A DNA stretch of 64,000 bases from Sordaria brevicollis (GCA_033439795.1 JAUTDP010000005.1:3191001-3255000); one strand, 5' to 3'; counted from the first letter of the stretch, positions 33,865 to 45,745 are shown. Program-made: numbers and translations. Notes: generated by a model not told the origin, from the sequence alone.

Positions 33865-35934
33865 ATGGCTCCCGTCCTCTGCTCCAAGTGCTCGACCCTG
33901 CGCTTCTACGACCTCTTCAACGATGATCTGGTCTTCCACCCTGACATTAGCTCCTTGGTCCAATCGGCCAGAAAATGCGAGGCCTGTAACCTGTGGTGGA
34001 CTCAACTTCAACGGAGCAGCACCAAGGAAGACATTGCAGCTTGTTTAGCCAAGAAGCTTCCCTCTGCCGCCCCCAAGTCAAGCAACAACGGCGACTTCAA
34101 GATCTACCTGCGCGGAGAATGTCATCCTGCAAACACGGCCAGTGTAACCGACCAGATCTGGCTTTCATGCGGCGTCCTCGTCTCAGCCGTTGGCCACGAT
34201 GCTCCAACCAAATTGCAAACCAACCTGGCCGTCTTTGCTGACCCTGCCACCCCCGCAGGCGCCTTGTTCGCGGGAAGATACAGCACCGCTGCCCACCACC
34301 CTGAATATCACGCGACCTTTGCAAAGAACACATTGGCCGCTTGTCGCAAAGGACATGACGTTTGCAACAAGGCACGTCCTCCTGGGGCCAGACAGATGCC
34401 CACGAGGGTCATCGACGTTGGAGACCCGACCTTGCCGGCGGCCAAGCGAGTTACGCGCATCGTCTTGACCAAGGACCTCAAGCAGCCGCAGCCATATACG
34501 GCTCTGTCTTATTGCTGGGGTACAGGAACGCAAGCGATGCTCAACGACAAGAACTTTGCCGACTTCACCAATGTGCTTCCCGAGGCCAAGCTCAGCAAGG
34601 CCCATACCGAAGCCCTCGATCTGACCCGTCTTCTTGGGATCCGCTACGTCTGGATTGACGCCCTTTGCATCATCCAGGGCAACCAAAAAGACTGGGAGTC
34701 TGAATCCAAACGCATGGCTTCGGTCTATGGCAACGCCGAGCTGACCATCATCGCTGGGCGTTCCGCCGACAGCGGCCGCGGCTTCCTGACGAACAATTAC
34801 CTGGCAACCAAGAAGCTCCCGAACCCTGTACCCCTGAAAGTCGGTCCTCACCCGCACACCGGCGAGGGTCCAGATCTGGGGACAGTCTACCTCGCAATCC
34901 AACGCAACAAAGCCGTCGGCCCGGTAGACATGAGAGGCTGGTGTTTCCAAGAAGCCCTACTATCCAATCGTGCTCTAGTCTTCGGGGAGGACCAGGTGTT
35001 CTATCAATGCCGGCACCACACTCGGTATGAAGACGGCTGCGTGGATCTCGACGTCAGCAAGCGAGAACAATCTCTGACCTCTGTCAACCCTGGGACCAAA
35101 GCTGAAGTTTTGCGGAGATGGTATCAGATGCTCATTTCGTTCACGCCTCGAGCCCTGACCGAGCCTCACGATATCTTTGCCTGCGTCGTTTCTGTTGCCC
35201 TGGTTACGCATGGTGTTTTGAAGGCGAGATACTTGGCTGGTTTATGGGAATGCGACATGCCGAGAGGATTGTTGTGGAAATCTCGATGGAGTTATGTCAG
35301 CAGCAGACACTTTCAACCCATCCAGAAGCCTCTGGCAGCCCCGTTCACCAAGCGCAAAGGCGAGATTCCGGGTAAGCCAGTCGTCCGAGCGCCTTCGTGG
35401 AGTTGGGCACATGTTACAGGACAGGTGTTTTGGGACACCAACCCTCGGATCGAGTCCAAATGGATCGATCCGAAGAACGTTTTTGTTCGGCCACGGGATT
35501 CAAAAGGGTTGTGGACCACTCAGCCTGGAGTAGGCAATCCGGATGCGTTGTACATGCCAGCGTTGGAACTGCAGCTCTTCGGCAAGGTCGTGGAAGTTCG
35601 GTGCACCAATGTGCTCAAGAAGAAAACGCCTTTGACGCCGGAGGGAACCATGATGGAGTCGATCAAGCCTGCACCGAGTGCAAAACTTCCGCCGAGCGCA
35701 AAGCCGGCGCCGGCGCCAAGTGGACCGGCAAAACCGAGCTACATTGCGCTAGGATATTTCGATTTCCCTAGCGACCCAAAACCAGCGAATATTTGGTGCC
35801 TACTTGTTGTCGCGCATGAGGGTCTGTTACTTACCCGCGATGGAAAGGGAAAGTTCCATCGTGTTGGGTGGTTTGCCGTCCAGGATGCGAAGCAGTTCGA
35901 GACCGTTAAGGAGACGGCCGTGGACTTGGTGTAG
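33865..35934 (+). CDS. HET-domain (heterokaryon incompatibility) protein
   Basis: A single open frame from ATG 33865 (CACGATGGCT context) to TAG 35934 gives 689 residues. The frame is open from 33787 but has no earlier ATG. Residues about 210-360 hold the HET domain: PYTALSYCWGTGTQ, then LLGIRYVWIDALCIIQ, DWESESKRMASVYGNAELTI and GRGFLTN, in canonical order. RGWCFQEALLSNRALVFGED and FYQCRH follow. The N-terminus has a Cys-rich start (CSKCSTL ... CEACNLWW). A Pro/Ala/Ser repeat (KPAPSAKLPPSAKPAPAPS) lies near residue 610. HET proteins mediate non-self recognition and regulated cell death at hyphal fusion and are highly polymorphic. No partner such as a NACHT/NLR or amyloid-motif gene is adjacent in the window. 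Confidence 0.95.
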   Translation: MAPVLCSKCSTLRFYDLFNDDLVFHPDISSLVQSARKCEACNLWWTQLQRSSTKEDIAACLAKKLPSAAPKSSNNGDFKIYLRGECHPANTASVTDQIWLSCGVLVSAVGHDAPTKLQTNLAVFADPATPAGALFAGRYSTAAHHPEYHATFAKNTLAACRKGHDVCNKARPPGARQMPTRVIDVGDPTLPAAKRVTRIVLTKDLKQPQPYTALSYCWGTGTQAMLNDKNFADFTNVLPEAKLSKAHTEALDLTRLLGIRYVWIDALCIIQGNQKDWESESKRMASVYGNAELTIIAGRSADSGRGFLTNNYLATKKLPNPVPLKVGPHPHTGEGPDLGTVYLAIQRNKAVGPVDMRGWCFQEALLSNRALVFGEDQVFYQCRHHTRYEDGCVDLDVSKREQSLTSVNPGTKAEVLRRWYQMLISFTPRALTEPHDIFACVVSVALVTHGVLKARYLAGLWECDMPRGLLWKSRWSYVSSRHFQPIQKPLAAPFTKRKGEIPGKPVVRAPSWSWAHVTGQVFWDTNPRIESKWIDPKNVFVRPRDSKGLWTTQPGVGNPDALYMPALELQLFGKVVEVRCTNVLKKKTPLTPEGTMMESIKPAPSAKLPPSAKPAPAPSGPAKPSYIALGYFDFPSDPKPANIWCLLVVAHEGLLLTRDGKGKFHRVGWFAVQDAKQFETVKETAVDLV

Positions 35935-36334
35935 GCTGCCGAGTGGTCCGTGGTCCGTGTTCCGTGGCCGACAGCTTGTGTTTTCGGGTCATTGGCGCCG
36001 ATACTGTCGCCGTGGCCACAGTGGGTTGTCAAATGACCGAACGCGCCAATTTGTTTTCATCAGTTTTGCGTTATTTTGCAATTCAAATTCCGCCCTTTTT
36101 CGCAAAAAATTTGTGTCCGTTGGCATTTCAAAGAGTGCCCGTCGTCCAAGTCTGCGTGTCGTCGAGTGTCGATAGCGCCGTGACTTTTGGCTGTTAGTGC
36201 AGTTGCAGAGTGACCGGCCCGCTCACTAACATCACCTTATGCAGATCAGGGTACCATCGCTTCCCTCCACTGCTGCAGAGTAAAATTACCCTTGGGATGC
36301 CAACTGTCATGCTGCCACGGTGCGGTGCATGTCT
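35935..36334. other. HET gene 3' flank up to the retrotransposon
   Basis: Normal-composition sequence with no gene. The transition to A+T-rich DNA coincides with the left LTR. Confidence 0.5.
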
Positions 36335-36339
36335 CAAAT
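36335..36339. repeat. Target-site duplication, left copy (CAAAT)
   Basis: CAAAT immediately precedes the TG of the left LTR and is repeated exactly after the CA of the right LTR at 41963-41967. Confidence 0.9.
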
Positions 36340-36529
36340 TGTCAGATTGCACAGTAAAGTGGATATCGTAATTGAGGGTTAAAAAATTGATGTGTATATT
36401 TAGAAGAGTTCTGTAGAACCCGAATTGGGGGTGCCCAAACTATTAGGAAGGTTTGCAGCTAGAATTTAGTAGCTGGGGCGCCTTACGTAAGTTTATTTCT
36501 ACTAATCGAATCTACCCTTTAATTTAATA
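36340..36529. repeat. Left LTR (3' LTR of the element), 190 bp
   Basis: It aligns without gaps to 41773-41962; every difference I can see is a transition. Its outer (left) part retains C and G, while its inner (right) part is mutated toward T and A. Confidence 0.93.
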
Positions 36530-37149
36530 TACTTCCCTAAATGCAATCTATTTCCTAAAATGGATAAATTTAAAACTATTTATATAAGATTAATTACTCT
36601 TCCTTATTTATTTCCTTAATCCTTAGATATTCTACCCGTTAATAACTTTTTTTATTTCGTATAGAATTTATTCCTATTAATTTCTTAAATTCTTAATATT
36701 TCTTTACGGTTAATACCTTAATTATACCGTTTGCGGGTATTTTTAAAATTTCGAAATATTATACTTTAATTATCTTTATTTATACCTTTTACTTTAATTA
36801 ATATTAGTAAATATTAATATAATAGAATTTGGTTATTAATTTTAATATTTCTATATTTAGGATTCTAAGTATTTAAATATTATTATATTCGAAAATTAAG
36901 GTAAAGTTAAAGAATTTTAATATAAAATTTCTAAGTAGCCTTATAATATATAATATTTCTTTAATAACGTTAAAGAAGGCTACGAATTTTATTTCGATTA
37001 TAGAGGTAATTATTATTAATTATTTAAAAACTCTTTAATAAATGAATTTACTATATAATTTTATTATAAAACTTTAGGAACTTTTGCGGTCGATAGAATT
37101 ATCGGTAAAGGAGGCGTTAAAAATAAATTGAAATTTAGTATCTCCTTTA

Positions 37150-37317
37150 TAATATAGGGCTAAGTTTATAATAATAAAAAAGTAATATAATACTTTATTT
37201 ACAACTTTATAATATTTTAATCCTAAATTATAATTATATTTAATAAATCGATTAATTATAAAAATAATATTTAATTTAGTAATAACAGCGGCGTAGAATA
37301 TAGACCCGATTTTAATT
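37150..37317 (-). pseudogene. Remnant of copia pol (reverse transcriptase/RNase H boundary)
   Basis: A stop-free minus-strand stretch reads IGSIFYAAVIT followed about 20 residues later by NLGLKYYKVVNKVLYY, matching the order and spacing of the conserved copia motif around Ile-Gly-Ser-(Leu)-x-Tyr-Ala-Ala...Arg-Pro-Asp. Flanking sequence in the same sense is broken by stops. Confidence 0.7.
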
Positions 37318-40300
37318 TAATATTAATAAATAAATTGGTTAATAGCTTTATAATCGTAAAGTATTAGTTCGATATTATTTATTGGGATTTAAATAGTACG
37401 TTTATTATTAGCGAATTTATAGATTTTTTAAAGGTATAACCGTTAGGATAATTAAATTTTGCAGGCCTTATAATTACGGATTACTTTAATACCTAAAAAC
37501 TATTATAGTTCTTCTTTTTTAATTAAATTATACCGAGATTATAGAATTTTTATATATTACCGGGTAATTTCCTCTTTAATAGGGTAGTAATAGAAAATAA
37601 TATTATTAATATAATAGAAGATTAAAATACTATCGTTAATTAGAATATAAGGATTTTTAAGGATTGCGTAGAACTTTAGGGCCTTAAATATTTTTATAAA
37701 CTTTCGTTACTATAATAGTAAGGAACGACGAAGATTATATAATACCTTAAGGATTTTAAATACTTTCTTTTAAATATAATAATTTAACGGTATACGTATA
37801 TAAATCTCTTCGTTTATTATTACGTTTATAAAGGCGTTAATTGCGTCCTATTAAATAAATTTAAAATTAAAGCGTAAAATTATAATTATAAAGGTATAGA
37901 AGGACTTTTTTATTAAAATAGAGGTATAGGTTTTTTACCCTATAATCTTTATTTATTAATCTTTACGTATAATTAAACGAATTTTAATTTTATTAAGGTA
38001 ATTATTTTTAAAGTATTTATAAGTATATATTTATATATAATCGAGGATTTATTTACCTTTAATTTTGGATTTATTACGGTCTACTTCCACTTAGGTTTTT
38101 ATTTATTTATAGCTCTCGAAGTAAATTCGCTCGGTTTATTTAAAAAGGTCATTTAAAGGATATTTATCGAAGTTTTTATAATTGCAAAGTATTAACGGTA
38201 ATTAATAACGGTAAAGGCTTTAAAATTTATTAATAGCGATTAGGGATTCGATTATATTTTTAATAATTACCCTTTTTTTACGTATAGAGCGTTATAATTT
38301 TATTTTAATAATTTTCTTCCTATATATTATAATTATAAATTAATAAAGACGTCCAGCGTTAAATATTACTTTTTAAGGTTCGAAACCTTTTAATAATTCC
38401 TTTTTAGCGTATTTAGTACAATTTATAATAAATACCTTTATAAGAAAGGAAATTAGTAATAATATATTTAATAGTATTAAATAGTCGTAATTAACGAAAT
38501 AATCGATAGCTATTCGGTCTTCTTTTAGGTTTATAACTTTATTAAAGGGGTTTAGAAGCGGTATATTAATTTTTACTTTTTTAGTAATTATTTCTTCGGT
38601 TTATACCTCCTTAATAATTATTACTTCCCCTTTTTAAACCGGGTTAAAAAAGAGAGAATTTAAAAGGTTATAAATATTCGTATCTTTTATATTAGTATAA
38701 TTAATTATAAAATCGAAGGGAAATTAATTATTTAATAATTATTCTTTAATAATATATTTTTTTAATAAGGCGGTAAATTCTTTTAAAGTAAATTTTAAAG
38801 ATTCGGCTTCCTTTTCTACTTTATTAATAAAGAGGGTATATTTATTAAAAATAATATCGCGGGTATTAATAACTTCGTTAGTAATAGGGTTCTAAATTCG
38901 GTAAATAGCTATAGAAATATAATTAATTAAATATTTAATTTACGCTTTAGGGTTTATTTTTTAAAATTTATTTTATTTATTTTTAATAGTAATAATTATT
39001 ACGAATGCTTTATAATTATAAATTCGAAGGTAGGAGATATTAGGTTTACGGGGGGTAATTTCGTCGTTACTATTATTAATTTTCTTAATAATAGCTATAT
39101 AGAATCTTTTATAGGGAAATTTCTAATCGTAGAAGTATTTAGGGGATTAATTATTGAAATATATTATTATAAAAACGATTTCTGGTTAGAAATCCTTAGG
39201 AAAATAAATACTTAAATTTATAGCGCGCGCCTTATCCTTAATTATATTTCCTAAACGCTTTATACCTCCGTTTTATATTTAAATATATAGGGTAGAAAGC
39301 TCTATAATTATATTGTATTATACTAATAGGTCTAAAAGTAATTATAATTTCGTAATTTTATTATCGTATTTTAATATTCGTATTATAATATTAAATTATA
39401 TTTTAAGGAGAGTAAAAAGGTCGTTTAGGTAAATTACGATTATAGTAGCGAATTGGTCGTAAAGGAAGTATTTTTAAATATACCTAGTAAATTTATAAAT
39501 AATAAATATAATATTAATATAATTTCGGTAATTTTCCTTATAATCGAAAAAGTTTATAGCGAAACGTTCTTTAACTTTATACCCTTTATTTTTAGGTTTT
39601 CGCTTAATTTACTACTTAATTTTTACTTAAGTATAGGTATTATATTATTCGGTCTTAGGGTTTTCTTCGTCCTCCTCCTTTTTATTTTTAAATAGGACTT
39701 TAATTCTTAATATATTATAGAGGTAGGATAGTATTTAGGGATTAAAATACTTTAATTTAAAATATTAAGTGAGGGGGTTTTTATAATAATATTTATAATT
39801 TGTATAGGAATTAATTATATTCCTATAAGTATAAAAATTCGTTTAAATAAATAAATAGGGAAATTCTTTAAATAGAATTTAGCAGTAACGGGTTTTAAAG
39901 TAATAAAAGAGTAATTAATTTATATTATAAAAATAATTATTAAGTAATTTATAATCCTAAAAAAAATTTTATTTACGTAATAAATATAAGGAAATAAAAT
40001 TAATTATAAAATTAGGGTAAAAAGCTACATTGTAAAAACGTAATTTCTTAAACCCATTTTCTTTATTAATAATAAAATTAACCTCCTTATAACCTTAAAT
40101 TATAATACGTAAATTTTTAGCCTATAAATTATTATTATAGGGTGCGTAATAGAAATTAAAGAAATGCGTAATTTCGTTAAATATATATAAAAAGTTATTA
40201 AAATTAAAAAGAATATAATTTTTAAGCGGGTAAATATTAGAACTTCCTTCTCCTATTTAAAATATTATTTATATTATAACGGTTTTATAAATTTAAATAG

Positions 40301-41772
40301 GGATAAAAATAGGGTTTATAGTAATATTTTTATTAAAGAGTTAATTATTTTGAAATTAATTATTAATATTAGGGATAGGATTTATTAATTATTTAATTAT
40401 TTCCCTTCTTTAAATTTTAACCTCCCTTTTGAATTTTAAATCGTTATTAAGGTTTTTAATTACCCGAATTTATATTTTAAGGTTAGATTTTTAGCGAGGG
40501 TTTAGGGCCTTATTAAAAAAGAGATATTAATAGTATTTAATAATATACGTACCTTCTTTATAAATTTTATAATAAAATAACGATAATAAATTTCCGTTTT
40601 ATTTAAAATCTTTAATTTATATTACGTACTTCTTTTTACGCTAATTACATTAGGGCTCATTAAATTAAATATCTTTTACTTTAATATTAATATCCTTTAA
40701 TTTATTAAAGGTATCGCCTCTAATTTTAAAGGACGTCCCGCGAATACCTTTATAATTAGATTTAACCTATATAATTATAAATACTTTATTATTAAAGCCT
40801 TTAATACGGAAATCCTTAAATAAAATATAGAAATTGAAAATATTATTAACGATTTATAAATAATATTAACGCAAAGTGCCGGAGGTCTAGCCCGGTCGAA
40901 TAGGGTATAGATATTTAATAAAATCGTAAAATTAAACGGTAATTAATAAGGATTTAAAGATTACGTAGAGTTGGGCTTTAATTATAATAATCTTTTAATT
41001 ATCGATTTATTTAATTATTCCTATTTTAAACTTTATTATAAGGGGTTTACTAATATAATCGTAATAAACCTTATAGGCATCGATAAAAATTTATTCGGGA
41101 CGGTATTATAGCCCTTTAATAAGGGTAAAATATTATTAGGGGAAATCTTCGTTATTCCGGAGGTAATTAAATTTATAATCTTAATAAATAGTTTTACGTA
41201 TTTATTTAGTAAATATAATATAATACTTCGAAAAGGTTTTATATTTCTTAAACCGGTGGTTAAATATATTAATATTGTAATTATATTTTTATAACCCCGC
41301 GATAATAAAATTAATAAATTTAGCGGTAGCGTCGTTAATTTATTCCTTTAGGGATTTTTCGGTGAATTTTACGTTTATAGGGATATTATCGGTATTATAA
41401 GGAGGGATTAGCGTAATAAGGGTATTATTTTTAAAATTATTAAAGGCTTTTTTAATTTTTTCGATATAGTAGCGGGTAAACGATTTAATAGCGTAGTTTA
41501 TAATAATTAATTTTATAAGCTTAAAGGGAATTAATTATACCCCTAGTATATAATTAATAAAGTTTAGGATTTTAGCGTAGGTTATAAATTCGTTACTCTA
41601 TTCCTTAAATTTATTTATAGAATTTAGGTAAATTTATTTAGCGACGATTTCTTTATCGATTAATTAAGATATAGTTAATAATATAGTGGGTTACGGTAAT
41701 AATGGTAATAATAGTTATAATTAGTATAATTAAAGTTTTCGTAGCGCGGAGATCGCAAATTAAATTATTAAT

Positions 41773-41962
41773 TGTTAAATTGCATAGTAAAGTAAATATT
41801 GTAATTGAGGGTTAAAAAATTGATGTATATATTTAGAAGAGTTCTATAGAACCCGAATTGGGGGTGCCCAGACTATTAGGAAGGTCTACAGCCAGAATCT
41901 AGTAGCTGGGGCGCCTTACGTAAGCCTATTTCTACTGGTCGAGTCTACCCTCTAATCTGACA
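41773..41962. repeat. Right LTR (5' LTR of the element), 190 bp
   Basis: It begins TGTTAAATTGCA (mutated inner edge) and ends TCTAATCTGACA (intact outer edge). The central GAACCCGAATTGGGGGTGCC is identical to the left copy. Confidence 0.93.
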
Positions 41963-41967
41963 CAAAT
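41963..41967. repeat. Target-site duplication, right copy (CAAAT)
   Basis: Exact copy of 36335-36339; defines the insertion site. Confidence 0.9.
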
Positions 41968-43039
41968 CTCACAATGCAGTAGCGTTATTTGATCGAGTCG
42001 ATTTAGCTCAGTTACAGGGTCGCTATCGTTGCTACGAACGAAACGGTTTTGATCAACATCACAGGCTGAGATGGCTCTTCAACCGCAACATGTACAACAA
42101 ATGCAACCCCTTATGCCACCTGTATGCCGTGTACCCACCCAGACAAAGGTCCCCAGGTCCCTAGGGTTGCTCGCATGTGCGTGGGAGATGCGTCTGCGTC
42201 CACATTGCAGTCCACATGGCGGTTGCCTCATAGGGTCCTGCAAAGTTGACCAATCTCGACCTCGCTCGGATTTGGGATATCGTAGCTTGTCCCAAGCAGA
42301 ATCCCGGGAGCAGCCTGTGAATTTCCAACTGCGGCTTATTTTCTGAAACACTTTCGATTTCGCTCTATGTGGTTTGGGGGCATGTCGTTGCCGCCGGTGG
42401 ACATTGGACCATGGAGTCGGGTTGGTGTTGTTGGTGTCGTCCGGTTGCCTCACCAGGTCCATGATATCTTCTGACCCTCGCTTTATTCTCATGAGAGTAA
42501 ACAATCCTTGTGTCCTGTCCCCCTCTTCTTTCTTCCCTGATCTTCGTCTCAACCTCTGACCCCAGCTATTATCGACTCTCTCAACAGCAACCGGGAAAAT
42601 CCTCAAACATAAAGGGGTCATAGTCCAGGCCACTATTACCCCGTACGAAGGTGTTTGATCCTCCGGTCGCCAAGCTGGTCGCATATCCCAGAGGCCTTCT
42701 AAAGGACGCGAGCCCAACTGGAAATCTCAAGACAGAAAGAGGCACAGCAGGGATGCTTCCATCCCAGACAAACGTTTATTATCCGACTGGCGAATCGGAA
42801 TATTGAGACGGCTTGGAACTCATCACCATCACAGTCACACCCCTTTCTATGCTTTGTGCTTGCACCACCTGGAACCACGGCTTCTGTTTGGCACTGCCGA
42901 TGTCATCACACTGCACTACACTACAGCAAGCATCAGCACCAAGCACACGCCGGCATAGCATAGCATAGCAGTACGTTCCAGCAGTCCAGATTCAGCAACC
43001 ACACCCCACAGACAATCCCGAAACAGAAACAACAGTGCC
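41968..43039. other. Intergenic region
   Basis: Normal-composition DNA between the retrotransposon and the Myb-like gene. A 212-codon minus-strand open frame at 42079-42717 is Arg-rich without recognisable features. CATAGCATAGCATAGCA at 42954-42970 is a short pentamer repeat in the probable 5' leader. Confidence 0.45.
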
Positions 43040-45018
43040 ATGCCAAAGCCACCATCACACCCTCGATACCGAGCCGTGACGAGATCGGAACCGTATCCGA
43101 GCGGTGCTAACAGAACTGGTGGCGGTAATAACCATGGAGGTCATGGTCACAGCGAGAGTGGGAGTACGGGCAGGATGTATCACCCCGCGGTGTCAGAGAG
43201 CACAGCGGGAGTGATACCCGGGGTTTCACCGGCTCAACAGCAATCAGCGGCCCCACAAACTTTCGGGCACGGGCCGAACACGGGGATCGGCGCCGGGTAT
43301 GGAACCGGGGTTTCCGAAATGATGAATCTTCAGTATGGGTCTGGACTTCCGGCGACGACGATAACATCGACACCGAGGACAATACCGCGGAATTATGGTC
43401 ACCAATCATCACCCTCGTCATCGTCAGATTTCGGGCAGTCTTTCAGCGCGTCGTTACAGGGGCCGAACCAGCACAACAGTAGCCCAACTTCAGCGCCAAA
43501 TTTTCGGCTGACGGGGTATCAGCACCATCAAGCGCTGCAACAGCCGCTTCAACAGCACTCGTTTCAGGGCCAACAACACCAACACCAAAATTCCACTATC
43601 GCCAACCACAACGCCGCCTATAGCCAGCCAAACCAGGGGCAATACCGGCCACAATCTCTCCAACAGCAGTCCCAACCACAACAACCAATTCAACATCAAC
43701 AACCGCCCTCGCACCACCAAACCCCATTCCAACCCCAATCTAACAATCCCGACTCCCCAACATACAACCCCCACCCCAGATCCCCCGGCCACAACCCCAC
43801 AACCCCCTGGACCGCCCACGAAGACACCCTCCTCCTCTCCCTCCGCGCCTCCCGCCCAGGACGGCCTCCAATGCCGTGGTCCGAGCTCCAACGGTTGCAC
43901 TTCCCCGGCAAGTCCGCCAACGCGTGCCGCAAGCGTCACGAGCGGCTGCTAGAGAAGCGACAAGCAGAGGAGGAGCTGGACGAAGAAAGACTGTCAAAGA
44001 TAGCAGGTGAGTATGTGCGGATGAGAGACCAGCTGTGGAGGGGGTTGGCGGAGAAGGTGGGGATGAGTGTGCAAGAGGTGGAGGAGAGGTGTATGAGGTG
44101 GGGGGTGGGGGGGTTGAGGGTGGGGAGTAGGAAGGGGGGGAGGAGGGGGGGAGGGGGAGGGGGAGGGGGGATGAGTATGCGGTTGCGGTTGCGCCAACTG
44201 CATCAGGCCCGGGACCGGGACCGGGATCGGCTTCGGGAATTGTGGGCCCGCGGTCCGGGGTGGGGCCGATGATGCCAGGAGGCCCAGGACAAGCACACGT
44301 AGCTCCAGCACTGAACGCCATGCTTGCACCATCGGCTATACCGCCGTTGACTACGCAGGTTCCTATTACCGCGACCAGCACGACCAGCGGGGCCGGATCT
44401 CTCTCGGCATCGGCTTCAGTTTCGGGTGTCACGCTTGCGCCGCAGATGCCGCTGTTGCCGTTGACGATATCACCGTCTGGTTTGGCGATGAGTCAACCGA
44501 GAGTGGCGTTTGGCGGGTATCTCAATGGAAGGTCAACGGCTACTTCGAGGAGGCAGGCGTCGCAGTCTATGGGGGTCTTATCTACCTCTGCTTCACCAAC
44601 TGCGTCGTTACCGGCTTCGAACACGCTCAACCCCGCAGGCCAGAATACGGGATATTCACAAGTCCAGGGGAATGCTCAGTGGCCGGCGCAGCAGGTTCAA
44701 CAAGTGCAACAAGTTCAACAGGCTCAACAGGCTCAACAGGCTCAACAGGCTCAACAGGTTCAACAGGTTCAACAGGTTCAACAGGCTCATCAGGCTCAAC
44801 AGGCTCATCAGGCTCAACAGGCTCAACAGCAAATCGTGAACCAAGGAGTTTCAGTGTCAGATGGGCGATCAGGAATGGGACACCCAGGAACGGGACGCCC
44901 AGGAACGGGGTATAATCAGGGTCAAATGACAATCTCGACGACGGGAGCGTCTTCGGGAGCGTCGTGGGGTGATATTAATATTGGAGCTGGAGGGTATCCG
45001 CCGTCTTCTTTTGGATAG
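43040..45018 (+). CDS. Myb/SANT-like protein with Gln-rich tail; frameshift in a G-rich tract
   Basis: ATG 43040 opens a frame with a Gly/Ser/Gln-rich N-terminal half (HHQALQQPLQQHSFQGQQHQ and similar). A Myb/SANT-like domain at residues about 253-310 reads TPWTAHEDTLLLSLRASRPG, then WSELQRLHFPGKSANACRKR. A helical segment EYVRMRDQLWRGLAEKVGMS follows. The frame then runs into a G-run (44111-44170) and is lost. The next frame resumes with DEYAVAVAPTASGPGPGPGS and continues to TAG 45018. No intron fits well, although a GTGAGT lies at 44008; one missing G restores a single protein of about 659 residues. The C-terminal part contains a QQ[AV] array. Probably a nuclear DNA-binding or chromatin protein, by domain only. 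Confidence 0.75.
44693..44834 (+). repeat. Nine-base coding minisatellite (CAACAGGTT/CAACAGGCT)
   Basis: About fifteen units of 9 bases encode QQV or QQA; a few near the end are changed to CAH/Q. Unit variants are clustered (GTT first, GCT next, GTT, then mixed CAT), suggesting recent slippage or unequal exchange. Confidence 0.9.
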
Positions 45019-45505
45019 ATGGACAAGAGATATGGGTTGTTTTGATATCTACATTGATTGTCTGTCCGGCGTCTATGCAGACGATGCATGTATATGAAGC
45101 AATGATAGGGTGATGGGTGATGACCGTTATAATTGATAGACAACGATTTCCTTTCGATAGAAGACTTAATGGTTGTTGCAAAGTCTTGTATGTCAACCTC
45201 TCCGGAGAAGTAGTCTAGGCTTTGACACTTGGTCTGTCACAGATATATCTCGAAACATCAAAATGGGATAAAACCGTCAACCAACCCTCAGAATATTAGA
45301 ACCAACCTCAACGCCCGGATGAGGTTGATTGGACTTGTCACTTAACGTAGACATCAAAAGTTCCTGACATGGTCAATCTTGAACTTATTGACTAGGGGAC
45401 TGAAGCTTTTTCTCAAAACACAAACGCCGATAGTTGGTACATAGACAGTTGCAATCGCTTGGAGACCAATTATATACCTAGCCACGTATCAACCTTACCA
45501 ACACC

Positions 45506-45538
45506 GCATCAGCACTGCATCAGCACTGCATCAGCACT
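45506..45538. repeat. Three tandem copies of GCATCAGCACT
   Basis: Three exact 11-base units in a row in non-coding DNA. Confidence 0.9.
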
Positions 45539-45717
45539 TCGCCAGCAGTGAGATTTTAGCTTCTATGTTGTGACGATCAGATCCTGATCTAGTGTAGTGG
45601 TTGAGGTTGAGGATGGCGCAGCACCAGACCTTTGGCGCTTTGGGTGAGGTGGAGGTTTGGGGTTGTGGGAGGATTTTGGGAAGCTACGTAAAAAACATAG
45701 CGAATGGCATCCGGTTC

Positions 45718-45745
45718 AAAAAAAAAAAAAAAAAAAAAAAAAAAA
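45718..45745. repeat. Poly-A run, 28 bases
   Basis: An uninterrupted run of A. No adjacent coding sequence or target duplication suggests a retroposed copy. Confidence 0.9.

Larger units (their letters stand above)
36340..41962 (-). mobile_element. RIP-mutated Ty1/copia-type LTR retrotransposon, 5.6 kb
   Basis: The element is bounded by 190-bp direct LTRs (36340-36529, 41773-41962) that begin TG and end CA with 9-bp inverted ends (TGTCAGATT/AATCTGACA in the preserved copies) and by a perfect 5-bp target duplication. The interior is almost pure A/T with stops in every frame. On the minus strand at about 37150-37317 a copia RNase H/reverse transcriptase C-terminal region is still legible (IGSIFYAAVIT, then NLGLKYYKVVNKVLYY). 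This places the 3' end of pol next to the left LTR, so the element is transcribed right to left. The absence of any surviving long ORF and the transition-only LTR differences point to RIP. In RIP-competent fungi such DNA usually becomes H3K9-methylated heterochromatin; that is family knowledge, not seen here. It is not capable of encoding its proteins. Confidence 0.93.

Noticed and set aside
39453..39695. 80-codon hydrophobic open frame inside the A+T-rich block
   Set aside because: Phe/Ile/Leu-rich translation is what A/T-only DNA gives; pol reads on the other strand.
43995..44165. Intron from GTGAGT (44008) to explain the Myb-like gene frame change
   Set aside because: It would remove EYVRMRDQLWRGLAEKV, which reads as conserved coding sequence; a one-base shift in the G tract is simpler.
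43740..44432. 230-codon minus-strand Pro-rich frame
   Set aside because: Antisense of the Myb-like gene and its G-rich tract.
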